Below, piece after piece: positions 44,472 to 52,736 of a stretch of 64,000 bases of DNA. Location of the stretch: positions 1 to 64,000 of the forward strand of contig CALRNH020000011.1 of assembly GCA_943369485.1 (NCBI GenBank), given 5' to 3'. The notes under the pieces are model-generated. The model was given only the letters and a program-made list of their open reading frames with translations. It searched no databases and was not told the origin of the DNA. Origin of the DNA: ATX-6F1 sp943369485 (GTDB taxonomy: Bacteria > Cyanobacteriota > Cyanobacteriia > PCC-6307 > Cyanobiaceae). Every line of letters begins with the position of its first letter. Position 1 is the stretch's first letter. Both the position numbers and the translations under genes were made by a program.

Positions 44472-45437
44472 TTAGGGACATGAGGCCTTCAATGGGTCCT
44501 CTGCCTCGGCCTCCAGAATTGATCGAAAGCCTTCGCGATAGGTGGGATACCGCAACACATAGCCGAGTTCTTCGCAGAGCCTGCGGTTGGATACTCGACG
44601 GTTCTCCAGCCAGAAGCTCTGGGCCATGGAACTCATCGTCGCAGCGATCTCCGCAAAGTTCTGGACCTCCGGCAGGGGACAGCCCAGCAGGTGGGCGGCG
44701 TAGCCCAGGGTCTCGCTGGAGGGGCAGGGCTCGTTATCGCTGAGATTCAGCACCGGTGGGCGGCGCGAGGCCTCCAGGTTCAAGCAGTGCAGCAACGCCC
44801 CGACGATGTCATCCACGTGGATGCGGCAGAACGCCTGGCCGCGCTTATGGATCAAACGCCCCTGTCCAAGGGCCAGGGAGCGGAATGCTGAACGCTGGGG
44901 GCCGTAGATGGCTGGCAACCGGAACACCTGCACCGGTAGTCCGCTGGCGCGCCAGGCGGTTTCGCAGTTCAGTCGCGCCTGGCTGCGCCCGAGCCCCGCA
45001 GGGGTGGGGGCGTCTTCGTTCACCCAGGCCCCCTGGGTGTCGCCATAGACGCCGGTGGTGGAGAGGTAGCCCAGCCAGTGCAGATCCAGGCGGGCCAGGG
45101 GTGCGGCCAGCCAGGTGAGCACAGGATCGCGTCCATCGGCGGCGGGGGGAATCGTGACGAGCACGTGGGTGGTGCCGGCCAAGGCTTCGTCCGAGGGCAG
45201 CAGACCTTTCTCCCCGTCGAAGACATCCCAGGTGATATGAGGCTCTGGGGGGCTCGCGGAGGGGTGGGGCTGACGGCGGGTCAACACGACGGGCACTCCG
45301 AGGGCGGCCACGGCCCTGGCGAAGCGCTCACCGGTGTAACCAGCTCCCAGCACAAGCAACTTGCCCCCCCTGAGGCCGTCAGGGACCTGGGTGAAGGCGA
45401 CCGGCGGGGGGAGGTGGTTGACAGCCTCAGGCGACAT
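44472..45437 (-). CDS. NAD-dependent epimerase/dehydratase (extended SDR) family protein
   Basis: The 321-residue protein has a nucleotide-binding GAGYTGERFARA, a YLSTTGVYGD segment and a downstream substrate-binding half with FCRIHVDDIVGAL and VLNLSDNEP. These fit extended short-chain dehydrogenases related to YeeZ. The typical YxxxK pair is not clear, which is common in atypical members, so its reaction cannot be inferred. It starts at ATG 45437, divergent from a small gene beginning at 45470. Confidence 0.85.
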   Translation of the reverse strand: MSPEAVNHLPPPVAFTQVPDGLRGGKLLVLGAGYTGERFARAVAALGVPVVLTRRQPHPSASPPEPHITWDVFDGEKGLLPSDEALAGTTHVLVTIPPAADGRDPVLTWLAAPLARLDLHWLGYLSTTGVYGDTQGAWVNEDAPTPAGLGRSQARLNCETAWRASGLPVQVFRLPAIYGPQRSAFRSLALGQGRLIHKRGQAFCRIHVDDIVGALLHCLNLEASRRPPVLNLSDNEPCPSSETLGYAAHLLGCPLPEVQNFAEIAATMSSMAQSFWLENRRVSNRRLCEELGYVLRYPTYREGFRSILEAEAEDPLKASCP

Positions 45438-45469
45438 GAGTACAAATGTATTGTCAGCGATCTGTGGCC

Positions 45470-45715
45470 ATGACCGCCTCCTGCCTCTCTACTGCACATG
45501 GGCGTGTTCCCGTGGCAGCGCCGATCGCGCCGCCTCCGGTTCGACGTCATCTCGGTCAGCCGCCGCGGGCGCTCGTCGCCGAGACCAGCACCACGGCCAT
45601 TGGTCTGGCCTTGGTGCTGATGCTGGTGGCCGCTCTGGTGGCTCCTGAGCAGCCGGGAGAGCAGGCCTCAATCTGCCAGCGCCACAACGGTGTCGCTGCC
45701 TGCCGCGTCTGGTGA
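45470..45715 (+). CDS. Small membrane protein of unknown function
   Basis: From ATG 45470 this is an 81-residue protein with one hydrophobic helix (about 42-58) followed by a short tail containing two Cys residues and ending ACRVW. The tail pattern is familiar from conserved small Synechococcus/Prochlorococcus proteins. Its stop lies one base from the end of the convergent HNH gene. No function can be proposed. Confidence 0.6.
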   Translation: MTASCLSTAHGRVPVAAPIAPPPVRRHLGQPPRALVAETSTTAIGLALVLMLVAALVAPEQPGEQASICQRHNGVAACRVW

Positions 45716-45716
45716 T

Positions 45717-46160
45717 TCAGGCGGCCAGCAGGCTCCAGCCGGAACTGTCAGCGGCTTGAACCATGGGTCCGTGCTTCCGCTGCGGTTCGCTCGTCCCGGT
45801 TGGCGTGGCCCCAGGCCTGACCCATTGCAGCAGCCTGAGCGCGAGGCGCAGATCCCCGTCCATCCAGGCCCGGATGGCCATGGCCCGACGGGGGTCATAG
45901 AAGCGCTGCCGGCGGTACCACTCGAAGGCATCGGCGTCGCTCTTGTGGCCGTTGCAGGCCAGGCAGGCGGGCACGCAGTTTTCGGTGACACTCAATCCGC
46001 CGCGGCTGCGGGGCAGCACATGGTCGATGGATTCAGAAGGGCAGCCGCAATAGATGCAACTTTGATCGGTAAACTTGTGAAGGGATTGTCGCCAACGTCG
46101 AACACGAAATTTGGGGCAGAGATCCTCAAGGAAAACCCCATCCCTCGCGTGCATTGGCAT
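45717..46160 (-). CDS. HNH endonuclease family protein
   Basis: The 147-residue protein has a compact HNH domain at about 33-75: CIYCG, SIDHVLPRSRGG, TENCVPACLACNGHKSD. The paired CxxC motifs should bind structural zinc and the DH...N...H residues the catalytic metal. The C-terminal 70 residues lack a known domain. It is a stand-alone HNH protein rather than part of an intron or toxin. A helicase gene starts 176 bases away in the opposite direction. Confidence 0.88.
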   Translation of the reverse strand: MPMHARDGVFLEDLCPKFRVRRWRQSLHKFTDQSCIYCGCPSESIDHVLPRSRGGLSVTENCVPACLACNGHKSDADAFEWYRRQRFYDPRRAMAIRAWMDGDLRLALRLLQWVRPGATPTGTSEPQRKHGPMVQAADSSGWSLLAA

Positions 46161-46290
46161 GCCTCGGTTGCAGAAAGTTTGACCTTGACCACTGGTTTGT
46201 CAATGTGTCGAAGACTGCACTTTTCAAGTTTGCTGGAAGCTTGCTGTTTTCTGGCCAGGGGGACTTAGATTTAGAGTTGGCTTAGCTGGC

Positions 46291-46340
46291 AGGAGGTCCG
46301 CTGAGTGCTTCCACCAGCCCCTCAAGCACCGGGGGCTTGA
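46291..46340 (+). promoter_or_regulatory. Shine-Dalgarno site and 11-codon open frame leading into the SNF2 gene
   Basis: AGGAGGT (46291-46297) is an ideal ribosome-binding site, rare in this window, followed after 7 bases by GTG 46305. That frame reads 11 codons and ends at TGA 46338-46340, overlapping the TTG at 46337 of the helicase frame. It is either a coupled leader peptide or the true 5' end shifted by a one-base change in the G run. Confidence 0.5.
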
Positions 46341-47938
46341 CCGTCGCCGCGGGAGCCTCGGAGGGCAACCATCTGCGCTGTCTGATGCGGTTGGGACCAT
46401 CCGGGTTGATTGAGGTGGTGCTGCCCTTCGATGCCGTCACCCAGGCTCAGTTGCGAGCGATTCGGCCCCGGGGCCACTGGCGGCCGCGCAGGGGATGCTG
46501 GGAGTTTCCCCTTCAGGCAGCGCGCCTGCTTCAGGACCGGTTGGGTGATCGTTTTGGTCTCGATCCCGAACTGGCCCGCTGGTTCGTTTGGCTTGAGCAG
46601 CCCCTTCCTCCCCTGCCTCCCCTTCGGGAGTTGGTGGGCGAAGCCCAGTTGCGAGAGCCCGTGGCGGATGGTCGGTCCCTGTTGGTTCATCAGCGCAGCG
46701 CCGTGCGTTGGCTCCTGGCCCGGCGGGGCGCGGTGTTGGCGGATGCCATGGGTCTGGGCAAGACCCTGACGGCTCTGATGGCTGCCCGTGCCCTGGCGCG
46801 CGTCACCGCCGCTCGTGTGCTGGTGATTGCGCCGGTGGGGCTCCATGGGCTCTGGCGTCAGGAGGCCGCCGGCCTACCTCTGGAAATCGAACTGCACAGC
46901 TGGTCGCGCTTGCCGCAGGCCTTGCCAGCGGCGGGCACGGTGTTGATCGCCGATGAGGCCCACTACGCCCAGAACCTCAATTCCCTGCGCACCCAGCGGT
47001 TTCTGCGCTTGGCCCGTCACCCTCGTCTGAGGGCGATCTGGCTGCTCAGCGGTACGCCGATGAAAAACGGCCGACCCGTCCAACTTTTTCCTTTGCTGGC
47101 CGCCATCGGCCACCCCCTCGGGCTGGATCAGCGGGCGTTCGAGGAGAGTTTCTGCGCGGGCCACTGGCGGGAAAATGGAGGCCTGCGCCATTGGCACCCC
47201 CTCGGATCCAGTCAGCTCCAGGAGCTCCAACGCCTCACCCGCCCGTTGGTGTTGCACCGTTCCAAGCAGACCTGCCTTGATCTGCCGCCCAAGTCTCGGC
47301 GCTTCATCCCAGTGGAGCTGGAGGAGAACCAGGGGCGCGGCTTTCAACACCGCCTGCAACTCAAGGTGGACGATTACCGGCAGCGGGCCGCCCGGGGCGA
47401 GGTGCGACGGGATGCGGAGGCCCTGGCGGTGCTGACGGCCCTGCGACAGATCGGTTCCGAGTACAAGCTGCCCGCCGCCGCAAAGCTGGTGTCCGGGCTG
47501 CTGGCAGAGGGCGAATCAGTGGTGGTGTTCACCGCCTTTGTGGCCACGGCAGTCCTGCTGCAGCGTCAGTTGGGCGGGGCCCTGCTCACCGGCCGCCAGC
47601 CGCCCGACGACCGTCAGCGCCAGGTGGAGGCTTTCCAGGCGGGCACACATCCTGTCTTGATGGCCACCTACGGGGCCGGTGGCCTGGGCTTCACCCTGCA
47701 CCGGGCCGGACACGTGGTCCTGATTGAGCGCCCCTGGACCCCGGGTGACACGGAGCAGGCGGAGGACCGCTGCCATCGCCTTGGCATGGTGGGCGGCCTC
47801 ACCTGCCATTGGCTGCAATTGGGCGTGGCCGATCAGTTCGTCGACGAGCTGATCGCTTCCAAGGCCGAGCGCATCACCCAGCTTCTGCAGCGCAGGACCA
47901 TGCCGGCGCTGGCAAGGGAGTTGCTGAGCCGCTGGTGA
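46337..47938 (+). CDS. SNF2-family DNA-dependent ATPase, SMARCAL1/HARP-like (5' end uncertain)
   Basis: The 533-residue frame is an SF2 translocase of the SNF2 family with motif I ADAMGLGKT (135-143), DEAH (206-209), LSGTPMKN, and a C-terminal helicase domain ending in ERPWTPGDTEQAEDRCHRLG. A short N-terminal region (about 12-60) resembles the HARP-like domain of SMARCAL1-type annealing helicases. The frame begins at a poor start, TTG 46337. A much better start, GTG 46305 with an AGGAGGT seven bases upstream, is in another frame and stops after 11 codons, exactly over this TTG. One extra G in the run at 46331-46335 would join them. ATG 46385 is a third option. Confidence 0.85.
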   Translation: MTVAAGASEGNHLRCLMRLGPSGLIEVVLPFDAVTQAQLRAIRPRGHWRPRRGCWEFPLQAARLLQDRLGDRFGLDPELARWFVWLEQPLPPLPPLRELVGEAQLREPVADGRSLLVHQRSAVRWLLARRGAVLADAMGLGKTLTALMAARALARVTAARVLVIAPVGLHGLWRQEAAGLPLEIELHSWSRLPQALPAAGTVLIADEAHYAQNLNSLRTQRFLRLARHPRLRAIWLLSGTPMKNGRPVQLFPLLAAIGHPLGLDQRAFEESFCAGHWRENGGLRHWHPLGSSQLQELQRLTRPLVLHRSKQTCLDLPPKSRRFIPVELEENQGRGFQHRLQLKVDDYRQRAARGEVRRDAEALAVLTALRQIGSEYKLPAAAKLVSGLLAEGESVVVFTAFVATAVLLQRQLGGALLTGRQPPDDRQRQVEAFQAGTHPVLMATYGAGGLGFTLHRAGHVVLIERPWTPGDTEQAEDRCHRLGMVGGLTCHWLQLGVADQFVDELIASKAERITQLLQRRTMPALARELLSRW

Positions 47939-47947
47939 GCGGCCGGT

Positions 47948-48421
47948 TCAGTAGCCGTAGCGGTTCGACTGGTTGTTTGCGCTCTTGGACGGGACACGGG
48001 TGCCGCTGCTGCTGATCGGAGTCGGACCTGCCGTCTCGCTGCTGGAACTGGAACTGGTGGTGTTGGCCGGTGTGGCTTTCTCGTAGAGAGAACCCAGAAA
48101 GCGGCCGCAATCGGGGTAACTGCCAGGGTTCTGCACGACAGCCTCGGTGATCATCACAGCGGCATGTTCCGGAGACGTTTTGAACAGGCTGGCGCTCTGG
48201 CGCTTGATCAGTGCATAGGCCGCTACCCAACTCACCTCGTGACTGTTATTGGCACCGCGCATGAAGCAGTACACCTGGGCACCTTTGCTGCCGGCGGTGT
48301 CGCCCACGCCGACCGCCAGCGCTGGCGCCAGGCCCGCCTGCAGGCTGAGAAGCCCCAGGGCACCGGCGGCGGCCCTGGCCGTGAGGGAGCGTCGGATGCG
48401 CAAGAGGGGACGACTCGCCAT
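47948..48421 (-). CDS. Secreted protein of unknown function
   Basis: A 157-residue protein from ATG 48421 with a signal peptide (Arg-rich start, hydrophobic core to about 28, ALA cleavage near 34). The mature part contains the distinctive VSWVAAYALIKRQSASLFKT and EAVVQNPGSYPDCGRFLGSLY, and ends in a Ser/Thr/Asn-rich tail. It resembles a conserved Synechococcus family (possibly DUF6554, from memory). It converges with the SNF2 gene, nine bases between stops. Confidence 0.68.
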   Translation of the reverse strand: MASRPLLRIRRSLTARAAAGALGLLSLQAGLAPALAVGVGDTAGSKGAQVYCFMRGANNSHEVSWVAAYALIKRQSASLFKTSPEHAAVMITEAVVQNPGSYPDCGRFLGSLYEKATPANTTSSSSSSETAGPTPISSSGTRVPSKSANNQSNRYGY

Positions 48422-48500
48422 GGGCCTGGAAGGACAGAAGTGACTACGGCCCAACGTATCGAGCCTCCAAGAGCTGTCCAGGGGGCGCGTACCGGCCGCT

Positions 48501-49022
48501 TCAGCTCGAGGCGTGACCAGCTGTGAACGAGACCACGAACCGCACGATCACAGGCAGCACCAGCAGAACGGTGATCAACCGCACTGCATGCAGGGCGGCC
48601 ACCGCCGCTCCGACGCCGAATTCGGCCCCCACCAGGCTCATGCCGCTGATGCCACCAGGGGCGGCCCCGAGCAGGGAAACGATCGGATCGAGGCCCAGCA
48701 GTCGACTGCACCACAGACCCACCACCAGGCCTGTGGCCACCAGGGCCACGGTGATCAGAATCGCCGGTTTCCAGAGTTGACGCAGTTCCGTGAGCGCTGT
48801 GGCGGTGAGGCCGGTGCCGATCACCGTTCCGATGCCGATTTCCAGCAGGGTGCGGGTGCCTGCGGGCCAGATGGCCACCTCCAGGCGGCCCGTCACGCTC
48901 ACCAGAGCAGCCCCCAGCAGCGCCCCCGCCAGGGGAGCGGCGGGGATCCCTGTGCGCAGCGCCAGCAGGCCTCCTCCCAGTCCCGCCAACACGTAGACAA
49001 CAAGATTCAACGGGGTGCTCAT
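48501..49022 (-). CDS. AbrB-family membrane protein, single domain
   Basis: This 173-residue hydrophobic protein has four or more membrane helices and the AbrB/DUF-type signature LLGAAPGGISGMSL. Members of this membrane family (distinct from the DNA-binding AbrB) usually have two tandem copies of about 160-180 residues; this one has a single copy, so it may dimerise. ATG 49022 gives the cleanest N-terminus. A divergent small gene begins at 49118. Confidence 0.75.
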   Translation of the reverse strand: MSTPLNLVVYVLAGLGGGLLALRTGIPAAPLAGALLGAALVSVTGRLEVAIWPAGTRTLLEIGIGTVIGTGLTATALTELRQLWKPAILITVALVATGLVVGLWCSRLLGLDPIVSLLGAAPGGISGMSLVGAEFGVGAAVAALHAVRLITVLLVLPVIVRFVVSFTAGHASS

Positions 49023-49117
49023 GGCCCTTCGGCGCGGCATCGGGGCGCTGTAAGTCTGGGGGACGTCTTGAGATCAACCGGTTTCTGTGTTGTCATCGGC
49101 CCAGCAGTTGGCACTCG

Positions 49118-49444
49118 ATGACCACCGAATCGGTTTCCTTCCGGATCACGCGTACGGCTGAGGATCTCGCCCACACCGTCACCGCGCTCTCGCATCGTCT
49201 TGTGCGGCTGGAGCAGCGACTGGCGGGGTTGGAGTTCCAGGCCGACCACAGGGCCCAGCCTGGGGCCGAAGAGCTGGCGACGCTTGACAGCGTCGAGCGC
49301 TTGCTCCTCGACTGCCGCACGCTTCTTGAGGACTCGGAGGTGCCCGCATCGGTGCTCCTCGGGGCTATCGAGCCCCAGGCCCTTGACCCCGAGGACATCG
49401 AGTACCACGGCCAAGACCATGGTCCACAGGCCTATGCCGCCTGA
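49118..49444 (+). CDS. Small acidic coiled-coil protein, unknown
   Basis: A 108-residue soluble protein from ATG 49118. The middle (about 13-75) is strongly helical with heptad-like Leu spacing (VRLEQRLAGLE, LDSVERLLLDCRTLLED), and the C-terminus is acidic (DPEDIEYHGQDHG). No domain is recognised. Codon use and the neighbouring small genes suggest a real gene, but no function can be given. Confidence 0.6.
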   Translation: MTTESVSFRITRTAEDLAHTVTALSHRLVRLEQRLAGLEFQADHRAQPGAEELATLDSVERLLLDCRTLLEDSEVPASVLLGAIEPQALDPEDIEYHGQDHGPQAYAA

Positions 49445-49464
49445 CCCTGGCGTGGGGTGTCAGA

Positions 49465-49713
49465 ATGGGAAGAAAGCGAACCATGGGCAGCTCCAACGGG
49501 CTTCACAGCGGTAACAGGACCTTCGCTTCACCGAGCTCCAGCGTCACCCCGGCCTGTCTTCAGCCGGTGAGCTCCCTTGAGGGGGGCCATCAGCTTGAAA
49601 AACTTGAATTCGCTTTGGCGGTTGCTATCACTCGGGGTGATCACAGCCGTTCCGATCAACTTCGCGCCCAGATTGCCGCCCTGGGGGGCAATCGCGAAGA
49701 ACCAGGCACTTGA
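49465..49713 (+). CDS. Small conserved protein with C-terminal helical motif
   Basis: An 82-residue protein from ATG 49465 (ATG 49483 is an alternative). The first 40 residues are low-complexity; the last 40 form an amphipathic helical pair, QLEKLEFALAVAITRGD and RSDQLRAQIAALGGN, ending REEPGT. This C-terminal motif is familiar from short cyanobacterial proteins of unknown role and resembles UvrB/UvrC-interaction-like helices only loosely. Confidence 0.6.
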   Translation: MGRKRTMGSSNGLHSGNRTFASPSSSVTPACLQPVSSLEGGHQLEKLEFALAVAITRGDHSRSDQLRAQIAALGGNREEPGT

Positions 49714-49755
49714 TCGGTTTAACCACGGATCACACCAAAGCGTTCGTCTAAGTAC

Positions 49756-49784
49756 CTGACGATCTTTGCACTGCCCAGTACACT
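49756..49784 (+). promoter_or_regulatory. Sigma-70-type promoter for the gene at 49807
   Basis: CTGACG (49756-49761, four of six to TTGACA) and TACACT (49779-49784, four of six to TATAAT) are 17 bases apart. Transcription would begin near 49791, about 16 bases before the GTG at 49807. The spacing and distance are the same as at the efp promoter. Confidence 0.45.
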
Positions 49785-49806
49785 TGAACAACCTCAGGGC
49801 ACTTAA

Positions 49807-50046
49807 GTGGCCAGCTCGTTTCAGGTGCAATCCAGGCAACCACACCAGGAAATCCAAAGGGGATCGGAAGCCAAGCGATCTGAGCTGTTGCGTCAGGCTT
49901 CAGAACTTTCCCTGATTGCTGAAGCGGCCGCTGATCGTGGTGATCTTGCTGAATCGGCCCGCCACATTCTGTTGTCTCTTGACTGCGAGCGCCGGGCCGG
50001 AAGTCTGGGCCCCCAGGTGCTGCTGCTGATCAAGCCAAGGGCGTGA
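49807..50046 (+). CDS. Small helical protein, unknown
   Basis: A 79-residue protein from GTG 49807. The centre (about 24-62) is a helix-turn-helix hairpin, RSELLRQASELSLIAEAAADRGD then ESARHILLSLDCERRAG, resembling a single TPR-like repeat. A promoter-like sequence lies just upstream. No family was recognised. Confidence 0.55.
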   Translation: MASSFQVQSRQPHQEIQRGSEAKRSELLRQASELSLIAEAAADRGDLAESARHILLSLDCERRAGSLGPQVLLLIKPRA

Positions 50047-50122
50047 ATTCTGCCCTTTGAGGCGATGATGAGTTCAGTTGAAGGCGCGAACCAGCGACTG
50101 GTGGGCGAGTCGGTTGATCGTC

Positions 50123-50155
50123 AAAAAGCCTTGGATCAGAGTCAATGACCTGATC
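50123..50155 (-). terminator. Probable terminator of tRNA-Gly
   Basis: GATCAG (50134-50139) and CTGATC (50150-50155) form an inverted repeat whose inner bases also pair (GTCA/TGAC), giving a long imperfect hairpin. Reading on the minus strand, it is followed after six bases by five T residues (50127-50123). It lies 32 bases downstream of the tRNA 3' end. Confidence 0.5.
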
Positions 50156-50187
50156 TCTCCGAGAAGACTATAACTTTGAAACTGATA

Positions 50188-50259
50188 AGCGGGTGACCGG
50201 ATTCGAACCGGCGACGTTCAGCTTGGGAAGCTGACATTCTACCACTGAATTACACCCGC
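50188..50259 (-). tRNA. tRNA-Gly (anticodon CCC)
   Basis: On the minus strand the 72 bases fold as a tRNA: acceptor stem GCGGGTG/CACCCGC, D-stem ATTC/GAAT, anticodon stem TCAGC/GCTGA with loop TTCCCAA (anticodon CCC), T-stem GCCGG/CCGGT with loop TTCGAAT (one mismatched or wobble end pair), and discriminator T. No CCA is encoded. It reads GGG codons. No repeat of its 3' end suggesting an integration site was seen nearby. Confidence 0.95.
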
Positions 50260-50354
50260 ATGTTCAAACACTAGCAAAAGCCCTTGCGCCGCAGGTCGCC
50301 TTTGCCAGGCCGGCCGGGCCCCCGTCCGATGGGAGCCCTGGCGAGCCCCCCGGC

Positions 50355-51506
50355 TCAGCGGGCGAACTCGGCCGCCGCCGCCGCCACGCCCGCACCGACG
50401 GGCTTCACCGCGGCCCCCAGCTCCTGCAGGCTGGCTTCGATGGCGGCGACGGCGGTGAGCACATCCCGGTCGCAGACGAAGCCCAGGTGTCCGATGCGGA
50501 ACACCTTGCCCTTGAGATGGTCCTGGCCGCCGGCCAGCAGGATGTCGTAGCGCTCCTTCACCTTCTTGCGCAGCACCTCGGCATCGAGGCCCTCGGGGGC
50601 AACGGCGGTGATCGCCGGGCTTCCGTGGCCTTCGGCGGCATAGAGGGGCAGGCCGATCGCCTTCATGGCCGCCATGGTGGCCCGGCGATGGCGTTCATGA
50701 CGGGCGAAAATCGCCTCGAGGCCCTCGGCTTGCATGATCTCAAGGGAGGCCTGCAGGGCGAAGTAGAGGTTCACGGCAGGGGTGAACGGGTTGCTGTCGG
50801 CGGCGGCCGATTTCCTGTATTTGCCCAGATCCAGGTAGAACTTCGGCAGATCCGAGCGTTCGTAGGCCTCCCAGGCCCGAGGACCCATGGCCACGAAGGC
50901 CAGGCCGGGGGGCATCATGTAGCCCTTCTGGGAGCCAGAGCCCACCACATCCAGGCCCCAGTCGTCGACGGGCACCTTGGTGGCCCCCAGGCTGGTGACG
51001 CAATCGGCGATGCTGAGGGCCTGGCCGTGGGCCCGTACGTGGCAGGCGATGGTTTCCAGGTCGTTGATCACTCCGGTGGAGGTTTCCGAGTGGGTCAGGA
51101 TCACTGCCCGGATGCGCTTTTCGGTGTCGGCTTCCAGGGCCGCTCGGAAGGCCTCAGGATCCAGGGGCTGGCCCCACTCGGCCTTGATCACCTGAACGTC
51201 AAGGCCGTAGGCCTTGGCCACCTTCACCCAGCGCTCGCCGAATTTGCCGTTGTCCCCGCAGAGCACCCGATCGCCCTTGCTCAGCACGTTGATGATCCCG
51301 GCCTCCATGGCGGCGGTGCCGCTGCCGGCCAGAACGAGCACCTCGGAGCTGGTCTGATGGAGCCATTTGAGCTGCGCCGTGGTGCGTTTGACGATGGCCT
51401 GGAAGTCGGCGCTGCGGTGGCCGATCGGATGGCGGGCCATGGCCAGCAGGACGGTTTCCGGCACCGGCGTCGGGCCGGGGATCATCAGGGTGAGCTTGTC
51501 CTGCAT
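50355..51506 (-). CDS. Class V aminotransferase, alanine/serine--glyoxylate type
   Basis: The 383-residue PLP enzyme matches the alanine-glyoxylate / serine-glyoxylate aminotransferase family, which in cyanobacteria removes photorespiratory glyoxylate as glycine. Visible are the N-terminal MIPGPTPVP, HRSADF, GSGTAAMEA, SETSTGV, and the PLP lysine in SGSQKGYMMPPG. ATG 51506 (MQDKLTL) is preferred to an Arg/Pro-rich extension to 51539. The choice between alanine and serine as donor cannot be made from sequence. Confidence 0.92.
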   Translation of the reverse strand: MQDKLTLMIPGPTPVPETVLLAMARHPIGHRSADFQAIVKRTTAQLKWLHQTSSEVLVLAGSGTAAMEAGIINVLSKGDRVLCGDNGKFGERWVKVAKAYGLDVQVIKAEWGQPLDPEAFRAALEADTEKRIRAVILTHSETSTGVINDLETIACHVRAHGQALSIADCVTSLGATKVPVDDWGLDVVGSGSQKGYMMPPGLAFVAMGPRAWEAYERSDLPKFYLDLGKYRKSAAADSNPFTPAVNLYFALQASLEIMQAEGLEAIFARHERHRRATMAAMKAIGLPLYAAEGHGSPAITAVAPEGLDAEVLRKKVKERYDILLAGGQDHLKGKVFRIGHLGFVCDRDVLTAVAAIEASLQELGAAVKPVGAGVAAAAAEFAR

Positions 51507-51565
51507 GGGGGGGGCGGGCGCGGGCGCACGGCGGCGCAATCGCCGATCTTAAAAAAGAGGCCGTC

Positions 51566-52687
51566 ATGAATTCACCAGGCGGTTTGACGTTGCCGGTCTG
51601 GGTGGCCGCCGCGGCTCGGGCGGCCACCGTCGCCCTGCGCGGTGAGCCCTTCGAGCCAGGCCAGCCCCTGGAGCTGCTGGAGCCAGCCGGGGTGCGGACG
51701 GTGCCGGTGGTGGCCGCCTCCTCCTTGGGCCCAGCCGGGGCCCTGGCGGTGGCCCGCTGCGATCCCGGCGTCGGGCTCGACCTGACCCGCGACCTGGTGA
51801 TCTGGGTGCTGGCCAGCTGGCGGGATCAAGGCGCCGAGTGGCTGCAGCTGGAGGCCGGCGAGGGGTTGGGGGTCCATGCCCACAACCGGGAGCTGTGCCT
51901 CTCCGCCTATGCCCGAAGCCTGCTGGAGTCAAATCTGCGCTCGCTCGTTCCGCCGGGCCGTGGACTCAACCTGCGGATCGTCTTTCCCAACGGCCGGGCC
52001 CTGGCGGAGCGCACCAGCAATGCCGCCTTCGGGGTGGTGGAAGGCCTGGCCCTGATCGGCACCCAGGCGGAGGTGCAGCGCAGCGCCGATCCCGAACAGC
52101 TGCAACAGTGCCTCTTGGACCTGAAGTCACGCACACGCCAGGACGACTTTTCGGGCGATCTGGTGCTGGTGATCGGCGAGAACGGACTCGACCTGGCACC
52201 CCGCCTGGGCCTGCCGCTCCCCCTGCTGCTCAAAGGGGGCAACTGGGTCGGTCCGCTGCTGGTGGCGGCGGCCCAGGGGGGCGTGCGGCGGCTGTTGCTG
52301 TTCGGCTATCACGGCAAGCTGATCAAGTTGGCCGGCGGCATCTTCCACACCCACCACCATCTGGCCGACGGCCGCGCCGAGGTGCTCACGAGCCTGGCGG
52401 CCCTGGAGGGCCTGCAGGGGAAGGCCCTGCGTGAACTCCACGGCGCGGCCACGGTGGAGGCCGCCCTGGCCGCCACTGATCCGGTCCTTGCCGATCGCCT
52501 GCGCCAGCGAATCGCTGAAGCGATTGAGCAACGCAGCGCGGCCTATGTCGCCCGCTACGGCGCAGCGGATCTGATGATCGGAGCCGTGCTGTTCGATCGC
52601 CAGCGTCGGATCAGCGCCCGGGGCCCCCTGGGAGGTCAGCTCTGGGAGGCGTTCAGTGCCATGGGTTCTCCAGGCCAGGCGCCCTAG
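51566..52687 (+). CDS. cbiD: Cobalt-precorrin-5B (C1)-methyltransferase CbiD
   Basis: CbiD methylates C1 of the corrin ring in the anaerobic cobalamin pathway, which cyanobacteria use to make (pseudo)cobalamin. The 373-residue product begins SPGGLTLPVWVAAAARAA, typical of the cyanobacterial form, and contains NAAFGVVEGLALIGT, LFGYHGKLIKLAGGIFHTHH and DRLRQRIAEAIE. It starts at ATG 51566. guaA follows in the same direction, its start 49 bases after the cbiD stop; this pairing looks conserved in cyanobacteria from memory. Confidence 0.93.
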   Translation: MNSPGGLTLPVWVAAAARAATVALRGEPFEPGQPLELLEPAGVRTVPVVAASSLGPAGALAVARCDPGVGLDLTRDLVIWVLASWRDQGAEWLQLEAGEGLGVHAHNRELCLSAYARSLLESNLRSLVPPGRGLNLRIVFPNGRALAERTSNAAFGVVEGLALIGTQAEVQRSADPEQLQQCLLDLKSRTRQDDFSGDLVLVIGENGLDLAPRLGLPLPLLLKGGNWVGPLLVAAAQGGVRRLLLFGYHGKLIKLAGGIFHTHHHLADGRAEVLTSLAALEGLQGKALRELHGAATVEAALAATDPVLADRLRQRIAEAIEQRSAAYVARYGAADLMIGAVLFDRQRRISARGPLGGQLWEAFSAMGSPGQAP

Positions 52688-52736
52688 GGTGACGCCACCC
52701 AAGTGGCTACCGCACGGTGGCCCCGTGATCGGCCGT

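Noticed and set aside
50188..50259. tRNA-Gly as an integration site for a mobile element
   Set aside because: No integrase gene and no repeat of the tRNA 3' end was found in the flanks. The nearby small genes do not look phage-derived.
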